Below are positions 26,739 to 36,100 of a stretch of 50,629 nucleotides of DNA, piece by piece. Within the stretch, counting starts at the first letter, position 1. Each line of letters starts with the position of its first letter. The notes under the pieces are model-generated. The model was not told the DNA's origin. It saw only the letters and a list, made by a program, of their open reading frames with translations, and ran no database searches. The DNA is from JBNJEM01 sp051745935 (lineage in GTDB: Bacteria > Planctomycetota > Planctomycetia > Pirellulales > Pirellulaceae), in the NCBI GenBank assembly GCA_051745935.1, contig JBNJEM010000002.1, positions 1 through 50,629 of the forward strand, given 5' to 3'. A program made the translations under genes and the position numbers.

Positions 26739-27323
26739 CAGAACGCCAATTACATGGCCGATACAGGACCGACGGATCGCCGCCCCTCCCGCTTAGGGGC
26801 CACTCAAAAATAACCTGCGCAATTCAACGTGTCTCCGAATGGTCTGGAACACTGGCTCCGCTCGCGACCCCCGTATTCTGGCGAGGGAACGCGTCTTGCC
26901 GCTCGCTCAGCCAGTGCCACCCTCCGAAAAATGCCGAAGTTGTTTCCGAGCCGTTCCTTGGCTCGGCGGCCGCCAGCTTGAACAGACCACGCGCCACGAC
27001 GCCCACCGCTTCAATGCCCACATGGACGGGGGGTGCCCCGGGCTGCGTGATTCCGGCGAGCCGGGGACCACACTGGACACAGCGGGACAGCGACCAGTGA
27101 GTGGGGACCAGTGAGTGGGGCGATGGCTGGAAACCCACCGGCAACTCAAATGCCGCCGCCAGCCGGGGAGCCCCGCCCTCAAACGCATCCTTCCGACGTT
27201 CGTCCACGCGCCGATGCCAACCACATCGGCGCGCACCACGACTGCTGTCCTGACTCATCAATCAAGAAGGCGGTACCAGCGGCTTACGCCGGTGGGGTAT
27301 GTGATACCAGGAGGTGAACCGGG
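26739..27323. other. Intergenic gap with one repeat copy
   Basis: 585 bp between convergent genes. Contains the 140-bp repeat at 26818-26965. The direct duplication CAGTGAGTGGGGACCAGTGAGTGGGGCG is at about 27096-27122. No gene seen. Confidence 0.5.
26818..26965 (-). repeat. 140-bp dispersed repeat, second member of an inverted pair
   Basis: Reverse complement of 19226-19368 with scattered mismatches; both ends (GCGCAATTCAACGTG and CCGTTCCTTGG) correspond. Confidence 0.65.
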
Positions 27324-27602
27324 TTAGCGCCGGTATCCGCCACCCCCCCCGCGGCGCTGCTCGCGAGGCCTGGCTTCATTAACCGTTAGCGTGCGACCTT
27401 GCAGCTCCGTGCCGTTGAGCGCTTCGATCGCCGCATCACCGCCGTCACTCAATTCAACAAATCCAAACCCACGCGAGCGACCAGTCTCTCGATCCGAGAT
27501 TACCTCCGCCGACGCCACACTGCCATACTCGCTGAACAATTCCCTTAATTCGTCCGAAGTCACGGCGAACGCCAGATTACCAACATACAGTCTCTTACTC
27601 AT
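27324..27602 (-). CDS. Single-RRM RNA-binding protein
   Basis: 92 residues made of one RNA recognition motif and a Gly/Arg tail. RNP2 is LYVGNL (5-10) and RNP1 is RGFGFVEL (44-51), with the aromatic side chains that stack on RNA in place. The tail PREQRRGGGGGYRR is RGG-like. Such proteins in bacteria (cyanobacterial Rbp, planctomycete relatives) are often cold-induced and bind mRNA; that role is inferred. ATG at 27602 follows AAGGGAAG. Confidence 0.94.
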   Translation of the reverse strand: MSKRLYVGNLAFAVTSDELRELFSEYGSVASAEVISDRETGRSRGFGFVELSDGGDAAIEALNGTELQGRTLTVNEARPREQRRGGGGGYRR

Positions 27603-28097
27603 CGTCTTCCCTTGAGCCGACTACGGCTCCAAACAGAAACCCAGAACCCGGTTGCAGTCGACAACCGGCCCGGTCACGAGCAACTTCGCATCAGAGAGTG
27701 GCAGACATGCCGTGGCACACCCGAACTTTGGTTCCTGGACACCGCAAGAGACGTGTAGCGGGTAAACCAGAATGAGCCAAACAAGGGGGTATGACAGGAC
27801 GGTCCATCTCTTTCCGAACTGAAGGGGCACGCGCCCGACGTACTCGTTCCATTATACTGCCGCCGAAGGCGGCGCGAACCCACGGACACGATTTCAGATT
27901 TTTTCCCGGGGCGGCCGCGAACTGGACTTTCGTACACTTTTTAGTGAACCGAAGTAAGGCTTTCTAGGGCGGCCAGGGCTTTAAGAAGCCCCTGGAGAGC
28001 GGTGCGTCGATCCATGTCCATCCCCCTTTCGTCACACAGTGAACGGGGTTCAAAATGGTTTCACGCCGATAGGTGCCCGAACCACCCAAACGGCATG
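27603..28097. other. Intergenic gap, 495 bp, with one repeat copy
   Basis: Lies upstream of the RRM gene and downstream of the nitroreductase gene, both minus strand. It carries the diverged repeat at 27934-28003. No gene seen; no cold-shock-type leader could be recognised. Confidence 0.45.
27934..28003 (+). repeat. Diverged 70-bp repeat, copy 2
   Basis: Counterpart of 8596-8668, same orientation relative to the window. Confidence 0.45.
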
Positions 28098-28634
28098 TCA
28101 ACCTGAAAAACGGTTGCTGCTGAAAATGCTCGCTTCCGGTTGACGAGCGTCTTCCCGCAAGGGGGCATTCAAGTCCGCCGAAGCGGGATAGCCGAGAGGG
28201 GTCATGGCCACGACTTTGGCAGCGGGAGGAACGTGTAGCAGCCGCTTGACCTCCTCTTCCGAGAAGGAACCGATCCAGCAGGTGCCGAGACCTTCGGAGA
28301 CCGCCGCCAACATGAGGTGATCCAACGCGATCGCCACGTCAATGTCCACGCTGTTGCCATAACCGCCCATGCGTTGATAGGCCTTTTCCGGCCAACCACA
28401 CCCCACCACGATAATGGGCGCGTCCGCGATCCACGGCTGATTGTGGGCGGCCCCGCCAAGCTGACTCCGAAGCCGCGCATCCGAAACCAACACGAAATGC
28501 CACGGCTGAATGTTGCAGGCGGAAGGAGCGGCGCGAAGCGCCTGGCGCATGCGCGCCATGACATGGTCCGAAATCGGCTGGTCCGAGTAAGCCCGTACAC
28601 TTCGGCGCGTTCGAATTGCTTCATGCACGTCCAT
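28098..28634 (-). CDS. Nitroreductase family FMN-dependent oxidoreductase
   Basis: 178 residues, normal for a single-domain nitroreductase. The FMN-binding N-terminal motif RTRRSVRAY (about 8-16), the PSACNIQPWHFVLV segment (about 36-49) and the GLGTCWIGSF segment near residue 115 are all typical. The start is set at ATG 28634, which has AGGAG seven bases upstream; a GTG one codon earlier is too close to that site. The natural electron acceptor cannot be predicted. Confidence 0.92.
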   Translation of the reverse strand: MDVHEAIRTRRSVRAYSDQPISDHVMARMRQALRAAPSACNIQPWHFVLVSDARLRSQLGGAAHNQPWIADAPIIVVGCGWPEKAYQRMGGYGNSVDIDVAIALDHLMLAAVSEGLGTCWIGSFSEEEVKRLLHVPPAAKVVAMTPLGYPASADLNAPLREDARQPEASIFSSNRFSG

Positions 28635-28637
28635 CAC

Positions 28638-28980
28638 GAATCTCCTATTGGCGTTCGCGAGTCCAATTCAACATGATCCGCAGTATATCATACCGCATGC
28701 TCAAGCGCAATTCGCCACCGTGCCTCGCGGCATTGCATATTTCAGGCGGTTGGATTCTTCCGGGTGGAAAGCCGCCCGACGCAAGCCGTCCTCCCGTTGG
28801 TCGGACTCGCGGCGGAGGAAGTCATCCGCGACCGGCATAAGAGGATGTACCACGAAGTGGCCAGCTTGGGCCAGTGGCTCGCCGCTCGCCGGGCAGCCAT
28901 CACACGGCAACTTTAGACGGCCGCCGAACTGCTTTTCGGAGTTCCCGAACCCATGGCGTCCCGGCCGCGAAGCATGCCGT
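28638..28980. other. Intergenic gap with one repeat copy
   Basis: 343 bp between the end of the ABC operon and the start of the nitroreductase gene. Contains the repeat at 28736-28839; no gene seen. Confidence 0.5.
28736..28839 (+). repeat. 100-bp REP-like repeat, copy 3
   Basis: Full copy, CATATTTCAGGCGGTTGG to CGACCGGCATAA. It falls just downstream of the ABC operon's last gene. Confidence 0.8.
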
Positions 28981-30003
28981 TTACACTTCGTTCTCGGTAA
29001 TGTACTCCTTGTGCTGGATGACCTGCAAGGAAACGGTCAACAGCGTGATGATATAGGCGCAGAGAATCAAGACGTGGAACCAGGCCGGTTGGTCGCTGAG
29101 GAAAACATCACCGGTTGCTCCCGCGAACAAGGGACGCCACTGCATGAAAAGGACGAACAGGTTTCGCAGCCGGAATAGCACGGTGAATTGGTTGATCACG
29201 GCGGGGACGAAGGAAACGAGGAATTCCAGGATGAGCGTATAGGCCACCGCGATGACCATGGCCCGGCGTTGCACGAACACGGCGATCAAGCTATAGAGGG
29301 CTCCATAGGCGAAAGCGGCAAACCCGATGATCAACAGCAGGGAGCTCCACAACCTGAACGCGTACACCGGTTGGGCGATCAAGATGCAGATGGTGAGGCT
29401 CGTGCAACCGGCCAATGCGGTCCAGACAATGGCGGTCAGATATTTTCCCAGCAGAAGGCTGGCCCGGCCGCGAGGATGCACCGCCAGGTAGCCCCAGGTT
29501 CTCCCTTCCAGTTCGGATTGCACCAGGGGGGTGACCCATAATAACAATCCGAGAAGCGTGATGACGCCGGGAATCAACCCCAGCAGTATCCATCCCCACA
29601 AGGTGTCATCCAGCTTGGCCCCGGCGTGTATTTTCATGGCGTCCGATGACTGGTCGGAGATCAGCTCCCGATAACTCCGCTCGATCTCCTCTTTGGAAAG
29701 GTTGTTGGGAATAGGCACGCCGGTCTTGTCAGGCAAACCACTTTCCGGGGGAAATCGAATTTCGGCCACCCGTCGTCCGTGACGGTAGGTCATGTCGATT
29801 CGTACTCCTTCCTCGCTGGTCACGCTTTCGTTCCGTCTCCCCACCCTTCCTTCCGCGAATTGCAGGTCGTCTTCATAATAATTGATAACGCTGATAATAA
29901 AGACGGGGAAGAGGACAAGCATCAGCCACACGCCCAGGCGGCTGACGGTCACGGTACGCCGCAGTTCAAAGCAAAACACGGTCCACGCGTTGTGCAGGAT
30001 CAT
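28981..30003 (-). CDS. ABC-2 type transporter permease (second pair)
   Basis: 340 residues; fourth gene of the operon. One membrane helix near the N-terminus (about 20-42), a soluble extracytoplasmic part (45-155), then five to six helices from about 158 to 335. ATG at 30003 overlaps the stop of the ATPase gene by four bases (ATGA), so translation is coupled. It should be the membrane partner of that ATPase. The large loop after helix 1 resembles the NosY/Gld-type ABC-2 permeases. The cargo is unknown. Confidence 0.82.
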   Translation of the reverse strand: MILHNAWTVFCFELRRTVTVSRLGVWLMLVLFPVFIISVINYYEDDLQFAEGRVGRRNESVTSEEGVRIDMTYRHGRRVAEIRFPPESGLPDKTGVPIPNNLSKEEIERSYRELISDQSSDAMKIHAGAKLDDTLWGWILLGLIPGVITLLGLLLWVTPLVQSELEGRTWGYLAVHPRGRASLLLGKYLTAIVWTALAGCTSLTICILIAQPVYAFRLWSSLLLIIGFAAFAYGALYSLIAVFVQRRAMVIAVAYTLILEFLVSFVPAVINQFTVLFRLRNLFVLFMQWRPLFAGATGDVFLSDQPAWFHVLILCAYIITLLTVSLQVIQHKEYITENEV

Positions 30004-30947
30004 GTGCGTTCTCCTCGATGCATCCGCATCAGGGACGAGAAGAGCTGTTGCAAGGAATCATCGGCGGATTTGAGTTCCCACACGTGGACTCCGAGTTCTT
30101 CCAGCCAGACCGGCAGGTGTTCGAATATGGACGCTGGACTGCGACTCGAGATCAACAAAGCCTGGTCCTGTTCGAGGAAGCGAATCGATTCCACCATGCC
30201 GGATTCCACCAACTTGCATGCCAGCGCAGAGGGATGATCGCATCGCACACGGATCTCGTTGGGCATGTCGGCCAGCAAGCCGTGGATTTCCTCGGGCGGT
30301 CCAGAGGCGAGCAACCGTCCACCGCGGATCAAAAGGAAAGACGAACTCACGGCTTCCACTTCGTGCAGGATATGGCTGGCCAGAATCAAGCTGCGTCCGC
30401 CATCCACCCACTCGCGCAAGACTTCGATCATTTCGTGCCGGCCGATCGGATCCAGCCCGTTGAATGGTTCGTCCAGGATCAGCAAGGTGGGGTCGTGCGC
30501 GAACGCCTGCGCCAGCTTGGTTCGCTGCCGCATCCCCAAGGAATAGGTTCCCATGGTCCGTCGCATGGCGTCCCCCAGGCCGACCGCCTCGAGCGACACG
30601 GCGGCCCGCCGCCGGGCCTCCCGCCGCGCGAACCCGTGCAACTGTACCAGGTAAGCGACCCATTCGAGCCCCGTGACGTTGGGGTAGTACACGTCAACCG
30701 CCGGACAAAGCCCGATCATCCGCAGCAACGCATCACGATTCCACGGCGAATGCCCCAGCACTCGCACGCGGCCCATCGTGGGGCGCAGCTGGCCGGTGAT
30801 CAAGTTCAATAAAGTGGTCTTGCCCGACCCGTTCGGCCCGACCAGGCCATACGCGCCCGGACCGAGAGACAAGCTCATGTCATTCACGCCGATGACGGTA
30901 CCGTAGAGTTTTGTAATGCTCTCGAGCTCGATCATAAGGCAACTCAT
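30000..30947 (-). CDS. ABC transporter ATP-binding protein (second pair)
   Basis: 315 residues. Walker A GPNGSGKTT is at about 38-46, the signature is YSLGMRQR, and Walker B is LLILDEPFNGLDP, with the switch histidine in ASHILHEVE. A C-terminal extension of about 90 residues follows the ATPase core, as in CcmA/NosF-like subunits. The start, ATG at 30947, overlaps the stop of the upstream permease by four bases; an ATG four codons later (MIELES) is an alternative. Confidence 0.93.
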   Translation of the reverse strand: MSCLMIELESITKLYGTVIGVNDMSLSLGPGAYGLVGPNGSGKTTLLNLITGQLRPTMGRVRVLGHSPWNRDALLRMIGLCPAVDVYYPNVTGLEWVAYLVQLHGFARREARRRAAVSLEAVGLGDAMRRTMGTYSLGMRQRTKLAQAFAHDPTLLILDEPFNGLDPIGRHEMIEVLREWVDGGRSLILASHILHEVEAVSSSFLLIRGGRLLASGPPEEIHGLLADMPNEIRVRCDHPSALACKLVESGMVESIRFLEQDQALLISSRSPASIFEHLPVWLEELGVHVWELKSADDSLQQLFSSLMRMHRGERT

Positions 30948-31927
30948 ACGCGCATCGGCGCGACGACGCGAGTAGTCAGAACCATGAGCGGCATCACGGT
31001 CAGAATGATCAGTAACAAGGCGGCGGACGACACTTCATTCACGTCGGTCGACAAACCAAATACCCATTCTTGCACTCGGCCCAGAATATGGTAGAGCGAC
31101 AACATGCTCCATTGGCGACTCTGACCTAGAACACGCAAGTTGGCGTACGCGGTCCAACCCAGCCCCCAGACGGCGAACCAGGCAAAGCCCGCATACCGAC
31201 TTTCAGTCGTGAGCGACGAGAAAAGCATGGCCAGCGACGTGGTGGGAAGCATCAACGCCAGCGATGCCAAAAGAATACGCAGCGGCAAATCCCACGTGTA
31301 AAAAAACACTTCCAGACTAGGGGACAGCAGCAATCCCAAAAGGTACAAAACCAAGGCCGGTAATGTCGTGATCGCGGCCAAATAGGTCCAAATGACCAGT
31401 GCCTTGCCAAAAATGTATTCCCATGGCGTGATGGGACGCGAGAAGTACAGCAGAAACGCCCGCGACCGCATGTCCAGCGAAATGAGACTCGGCGCGATGA
31501 TCCCCACGATCAACACCATCAGCAGACCTTGCGGGTAACGAAAAAAAGCCATCAACAACAACGACCAGACCTCGTGCCGAACCTCCTCGGGACGCTGTGC
31601 GAACCGGTTTCTCAGACTAGCCAGCCCCTGCCCGGAAGCGATCGGAAAATTGGAAGAAGGCGCGGAGGGGCGAGACGCAAGATGCCAATCCATGACCTGC
31701 ACCGCGGCCCGTTTCCACTGCTGATGCTCCAGTGCCTGCTCATACACAAAGAACCCCATGCCCGTCACGGCGGTCGGCAGCCAGGCGAAAATCAACATCC
31801 GCCGCAGCCAATGGCTCTTCCAGACCAAACGGATCCCCGCTCCAGCAACAACCGTCCACCGCGACCAGACGCTGCTGAGGTCGCCATCCCAACGGCGGTA
31901 GCCCACATCATGGATCGGCACGGTCAT
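30944..31927 (-). CDS. ABC-2 type transporter permease (first pair)
   Basis: 327 residues, about six membrane helices: one near 45-65, then five from about 125 to 325. It begins with a cytoplasmic MTVPIHDVGYRRWDG, a start seen in several planctomycete ABC-2 permeases. ATG at 31927 lies 20 bp inside the end of the ATPase gene, preceded by a G-rich ribosome binding site. It pairs with the 31908-33017 ATPase. Confidence 0.84.
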   Translation of the reverse strand: MTVPIHDVGYRRWDGDLSSVWSRWTVVAGAGIRLVWKSHWLRRMLIFAWLPTAVTGMGFFVYEQALEHQQWKRAAVQVMDWHLASRPSAPSSNFPIASGQGLASLRNRFAQRPEEVRHEVWSLLLMAFFRYPQGLLMVLIVGIIAPSLISLDMRSRAFLLYFSRPITPWEYIFGKALVIWTYLAAITTLPALVLYLLGLLLSPSLEVFFYTWDLPLRILLASLALMLPTTSLAMLFSSLTTESRYAGFAWFAVWGLGWTAYANLRVLGQSRQWSMLSLYHILGRVQEWVFGLSTDVNEVSSAALLLIILTVMPLMVLTTRVVAPMRV

Positions 31928-33017
31928 CCCCCCGGACAGCGTCCATGAAAATCTGTTCCAGTGAATTGCGAGATCGAGTTAACGAGCGGATCCCCACGTT
32001 CGTTTCTCGGGCCCAACGCCACACCATTTCCGCCGTGTCCTCTTGATCCACCACCACCCGCAAGATCCCCGCATCTTGTACCGACACCGTGCCACCTCCA
32101 CGCCTGATGCGCTCGATCAGCGGCGCGGGATCCGTCGCGGTGCGGACATGCATTGCCGGTGACGCCGGTTGACTCAACGCCTCCAGCGAATCGATCACTC
32201 GCACTTGGCCCGCGGCCACGATGACCACCGTGCCACAAATCGCCCGTACATCCGGAAGGATGTGGGTTGATATTAAAACCGCCTTGCCAGCCCGCCGAGC
32301 CAGTAACTCCACGCGATGCAACATCCCCACTCGCTCGTCGGGATCGAGCCCCGCGGTCGGTTCGTCCAAAATCAATAACGGCGGATCATGAACGATCGCT
32401 TGGGCAAACTTGATCTTCTGACGCATCCCGGTCGAATACGTGTCGACCGTGCGATACCGTTCCTGCTCCACCCCGCAAAAGTCAAGAATCTCGTGCGCCC
32501 GCCGCAACGCCTCCGTCCGGGGAAGCCCCGATAGCCGCGCCGCGAACTGCACCATCTCCACGCCACTTAAGCCCGCAATGTAACAGTCGTCCTCCGGCAT
32601 GAACCCCACGTTCTGGCGGATCGAGCGGGCCTGCCGGGCTAAATCGAACCCCAGTACCGTGCCAGTCCCCGAGGAAACCCGGACCAAGCCCAGCAAGACC
32701 TTGATGAGCGTTGTCTTGCCCGCGCCGTTCGGGCCCAGTAGACCCGTTATCCCGTGCCCCATGCGCATCGTGATGCCGTTGAGCGCGCGGACGCGTCGCC
32801 CGACCGGACCATAATCCTTGACCAGGTCCCGTAACTCAATCACCCGATCCGCCACCGTCTCGTCAATCGCTGATTTCGAGTTGCCGCCCCCCATGGGAAC
32901 CGCATCCGGAGCCCGCTCCACCGACCCAATTGCCCGCGGGTCGCCTTGGCCAACGACGGTCCCGCTCACGGCATGGCGTGGAGGCCCGAACGGTTCACTC
33001 GGCTCCGGGAAATTCAT
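31908..33017 (-). CDS. ABC transporter ATP-binding protein (first pair)
   Basis: 369 residues; first gene of a four-gene operon (ATPase, permease, ATPase, permease) with overlaps of 20, 4 and 4 bp. A disordered N-terminal extension of about 55 residues precedes the ATPase core, and the true start might be further in, but GAGAGAAG before ATG 33017 supports this one. Walker A is GPNGAGKTT, the signature is YSTGMRQK, Walker B is LLILDEPTAGLDP. The C-terminal 90 residues form a regulatory-type extension. The two pairs differ enough in sequence not to be a recent duplication; they may build one heteromeric exporter or two linked ones. Confidence 0.93.
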   Translation of the reverse strand: MNFPEPSEPFGPPRHAVSGTVVGQGDPRAIGSVERAPDAVPMGGGNSKSAIDETVADRVIELRDLVKDYGPVGRRVRALNGITMRMGHGITGLLGPNGAGKTTLIKVLLGLVRVSSGTGTVLGFDLARQARSIRQNVGFMPEDDCYIAGLSGVEMVQFAARLSGLPRTEALRRAHEILDFCGVEQERYRTVDTYSTGMRQKIKFAQAIVHDPPLLILDEPTAGLDPDERVGMLHRVELLARRAGKAVLISTHILPDVRAICGTVVIVAAGQVRVIDSLEALSQPASPAMHVRTATDPAPLIERIRRGGGTVSVQDAGILRVVVDQEDTAEMVWRWARETNVGIRSLTRSRNSLEQIFMDAVRGDDRADP

Positions 33018-33336
33018 CAGCTTCTCTCTCGGATAAACGCGGACTCAATGTGACCAGCGACCCGGGCTGGACTCCGGTCGGCGAACCCTTCGTGGCCGCC
33101 CCGGCAGGACTTTGCCTTCGGTGACCAAGTCGGCTCCTATTTTGACTAGCCTACTCAGTCGAAACCGTCGATTCCAGCAGGTTTTGCCTCCGGGGGCGCG
33201 TCCCTCATGACCAAAGGCAAAAGTCCTGGGATTTCTTGCAGCCCGTGACAAAACCAAGCTCTCGCTTCGAAAAGCCCTGGGATTATCGGACATCTACGTC
33301 TTTTTGTTATGGGGTCTTTACTCCCCCAGTGGCGAG
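33018..33336. other. Intergenic gap upstream of the ABC operon
   Basis: 319 bp; carries an inverted copy of the 85-bp repeat family (33226-33284). The ABC operon promoter should be here; none is obvious. Confidence 0.45.
33226..33284 (-). repeat. 85-bp dispersed repeat, inverted half copy
   Basis: Reverse complement reads CCCAGGGCTTTTCGAAGCGA, then GAGCTTGGTTTTGTCACGGG, which matches 34405-34452 closely. Confidence 0.55.
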
Positions 33337-33969
33337 TCAGCGCTTGAGCAACTTGAACGCACAGTCCCCTCCCCAGCCTTGAAACACGGCCAGGTGAATA
33401 TAGAGCATGCCCAGCGGCTCAAGTTGCCGGGCCAGTTTCAGGGGGCCACAGTCCACGCAATGGAACCCCAACTGGTCCGACAATTCCTTCACGACCGCTT
33501 TCGCCTCCTCATGATCCCCACAGTAGAACATGCTCGCCTGCTGGTCGCCAAACTGCCCATTTTCCATGGTCGCCGCGCTCAGCGCGTTAAAGGCCTTGAC
33601 CACGTGGGCCTTTGGAGCCCAACCGGCGATCCGTTCAGCCGCCGAGGTGTCGAATCCCAGTTCCAGCCCAGCGAGACCGGGAGCGGTTGGATTGATGCAA
33701 TCGATGAGGATTTTCCCGTCCAGATTTCCGGCCTGCTGTAACACCTCGCGGGTGGCCGCCCACGGAATCGCCAGCAAGGCTGCGTTGGAAGCAGCCATCG
33801 CCTCCGCACAGATTCCCACCTTCACGCTCGAGCCCGCCCGCTTCACGACCTCGGCCGCTTCGTCGCTCGCCGGATCCTCGGCACCAAAAAAGACCTCGTG
33901 GCCCGCCGCCGCCCAACGACAACCCAGCGTACCCCCCACGCTACCTGTTCCCAACACGGCAATTCTCAT
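33337..33969 (-). CDS. NADPH-dependent F420 reductase-like oxidoreductase
   Basis: 210 residues with an N-terminal Rossmann motif GTGSVGGTLG (about 7-16). The remainder (IPWAATREVLQQ, IDCINPTAPG, VKAFNALS) follows the F420H2:NADP oxidoreductase (NPR/FNO) family pattern. Archaeal members move hydride between F420 and NADP; many bacterial members lack F420 and act on other substrates, so the cofactor is uncertain. It stands alone. ATG at 33969. Confidence 0.86.
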   Translation of the reverse strand: MRIAVLGTGSVGGTLGCRWAAAGHEVFFGAEDPASDEAAEVVKRAGSSVKVGICAEAMAASNAALLAIPWAATREVLQQAGNLDGKILIDCINPTAPGLAGLELGFDTSAAERIAGWAPKAHVVKAFNALSAATMENGQFGDQQASMFYCGDHEEAKAVVKELSDQLGFHCVDCGPLKLARQLEPLGMLYIHLAVFQGWGGDCAFKLLKR

Positions 33970-34743
33970 GGATATGCCCCCCTAATTGCGCATTTTGCTT
34001 GGTTTGCGTCTTTTCTGGTGAATCCACATTCCGCGAGTAGATCCCGCTTTTGTTTCCGGCGTTCCGCGACACAAGTCACCGAAGGCGCCAGTCCACGACG
34101 TCCCGCCCATTCACGCCGGGCGTGGCGCCCCCACTTGTGTCGTTTGTGATCGTGTCGAGCATAACTCGGCTCAGTTCGCACGCAACAAGCGGCCCCACCT
34201 CATATGAATATGATGGTGGATCGCGTGCCGATAAACAAGCCACTCGGTGCCTTTCACACCCAATTCCAGGTGGTACGCCTGGCGTCGCTCCTTCTTTTTG
34301 CGCGAAGCCCGTGATCGGAGAACCGGACGAGCCGGAACCATACCGGGTTGGGCCGCGTAGGAGGTCGGAGATCAGAGGTCGGAGGTCGGAGTCGCCGATG
34401 TCCCGTGATCCAGGGGGGTTTGGAAGCGAGAGCTCGGTTTTGTCACGGGCTGTAAAACACCGATGGCAGGACGGACCCACCCATGAAGAAAGGGGTACGC
34501 GGATATTCCGCGTTCTCGCGCCGCTTACCCGTTGCCACCGTCAATGGCGTCCGTGCCGGTCACCCACGTCGTCCCGTTGGTCGTTGGTTCAACGCCGGCG
34601 GCAGGGCGCCAAAACAGATCGCACTGACTTGGAGATTTTCCAGACCCCACTCCGTTTCAACTCCTGGTCGCCCGGACTGGCCCAACTTTAGAGGGCCAGA
34701 GATACGGATTTCAAATAAATAGCAATCATTCAAAAAACCGGAC
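33970..34743. other. Intergenic stretch without a recognisable gene
   Basis: 774 bp. It holds a half copy of the 85-bp repeat at 34405-34452. The phrase GATGGCAGGACGGACCCACC at about 34461 recurs, slightly changed, near 35272, another diverged duplication. Open frames have no family likeness. Confidence 0.5.
34405..34452 (+). repeat. 85-bp dispersed repeat, half copy
   Basis: GGTTTGGAAGCGAGAGCTCG then GTTTTGTCACGGGCTGTAAA; the cleanest statement of the family's second half. Confidence 0.6.
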
Positions 34744-34772
34744 TTGACCGCGTCCCGAAAATGCCATATTCT
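34744..34772 (+). promoter_or_regulatory. Candidate sigma70-type promoter with no protein gene behind it
   Basis: TTGACC (34744-34749), 17-bp spacer, TATTCT (34767-34772). Transcription would begin near 34779. It points at the terminator-like structure at 35035-35100 with no convincing reading frame in between. Confidence 0.4.
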
Positions 34773-34778
34773 CCCGCC

Positions 34779-35100
34779 TCGTCGACGCGAATGAACGAAT
34801 TGCGAAAGAGGGGTTCGGGGAACACGATCGCCTTTTCGCGGCTCATTCCTTTCGACAGCAAACAGCCGCGCGAATGAGTCTGCATTGGGGAACGTGGGGA
34901 CCACGTTTCCGCGGACCGCGGGATGAGGTTTGTCGGCACGGAAGCCGGCGACTATTTCGTCAATTGCGTCACGGCTGTTGAATAGCGCTGGACCGCGGCC
35001 GAGCAAGGAAGCTGCGGCGCGCGATCGTCCAATCGCTCCCGGAACAAGTGCGAAGTCCTCTGCCCCCCTGGGACAACGTTCATTTCCGGGAGCTTTTTTT
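34779..35100 (+). ncRNA. Candidate structured RNA of about 320 nt
   Basis: Bounded by a promoter-like pair (34744-34772) and a hairpin followed by seven T (35035-35100). Local stems that can be seen include CGCGGCT with AGCCGCG (around 34836-34870), a bulged stem around GAACGTGG/CCACGTTTC, and CTATT/AATAG enclosing TCAA/TTGA. I compared it by eye with tmRNA, RNase P RNA, 4.5S RNA and 6S RNA signatures and saw no match. A minus-strand frame crosses the region (to 35006) but looks like no known protein. The call is an inference from the two end signals. Confidence 0.3.
35035..35100 (+). terminator. Candidate intrinsic terminator with a long loop
   Basis: Perfect 10-bp arms GCTCCCGGAA (35035-35044) and TTCCGGGAGC (35084-35093), directly followed by seven T. 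The 39-nt interior can itself pair (GTCC with GGAC). The arms with the T-run are good terminator features; the long interior is unusual. Confidence 0.5.
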
Positions 35101-36100
35101 ATTTCTTGGCAGTCTGAGGCTGGGCTGATGAAAAACCCGGAGATTGGGCAAAGTAGAAGAAGTAGGTTGTTCCGAGTTTGTCGCGCGTGCTTGATATAAG
35201 AGTTGAAGATTTCACCACCAGGGCACGACGAGGATCACCGGTGCGTCAGATATCATGATAGGCCCACGGATGGCAGAACGGACCCACGGATGAAGAACCG
35301 GAAGACGCCGCGCGGCTTTTTTCACGCGTGAGCCCCGTCCACCGTGTTCCCTTTGGTCCTTTCAGTCCCTGAGCTCCTTGATTCGACGCGGGCAAGGACG
35401 CAAGGCGCAACAAAACGGGCTACAAGGACCTAAAGTTTTTCGCCATCCCACCCCCAGCCCCCCACGAGTTCACCTCGTGGGTGAATCAGACTCGTGAGCT
35501 AGCGGTACAGTACGGACGACTGTGAACTGTCGCAATGTTTCTCGGAACCGTTCATCGACGAACGGTTCTTTGACAACTTGGTTTGCGATATATGACTTGA
35601 CGACGACGCGAGCTTGCGTGTGGGTGAGTTTCATGGCGGCTCGTTAGTGTGTATGAACAGATGGGGGGCCAAAACAGCGCCTTTCTGTCATATGCAATAA
35701 CAAATACGTCACGTCCAGGAAGCAAAAACCGCGGAAAAACGAGCACAATGGAACGTCGGACGTTAAACGATATGAAATTCGCCGGCCTCGGTCGACGTAA
35801 GCTCAAGCCCCGAAACATGATATGCCACAACCACATATCGGTTTGATTGAGTTCGCCTCGTGGGGGTTCCGGAGGGATCGACGCGGGGGGGAGAGGGTAC
35901 AAGCGGATCCGCCGCTCGCGGTGGCCTACGGGAACTCCGGATCGAGAACCAGTTGCAACTCTGGCGGTTGGTCTTCGTCGGGCGCGGCGCTCGATGCGGA
36001 TCCGGACGGGCGTCCGGATCGCAAAGGCCATGACCGCCCCCGGCCATTTCTCGGCAGAACTACTCGTGTCGGTCCCTGCCGCAACGGCTAAAAATCCCCG
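35101..36100. other. 1-kb stretch without a recognisable gene
   Basis: Two perfect hairpins are visible: 35461-35468 with 35474-35481 (CCCACGAG stem, loop 5) and 35545-35553 with 35560-35568 (GAACCGTTC stem, loop 6, then TTTG). Frames are not protein-like. Composition becomes more GC-rich toward the right, approaching the sulfatase remnant. Confidence 0.45.

Noticed and set aside
34560..35006. Minus-strand frame of 148 codons in the gene desert
   Set aside because: Reads fairly protein-like in places (GFRADKPHPAVRGNVVPTFP) but matches no family I know and has no ribosome binding site; left open and mentioned under the RNA candidate.
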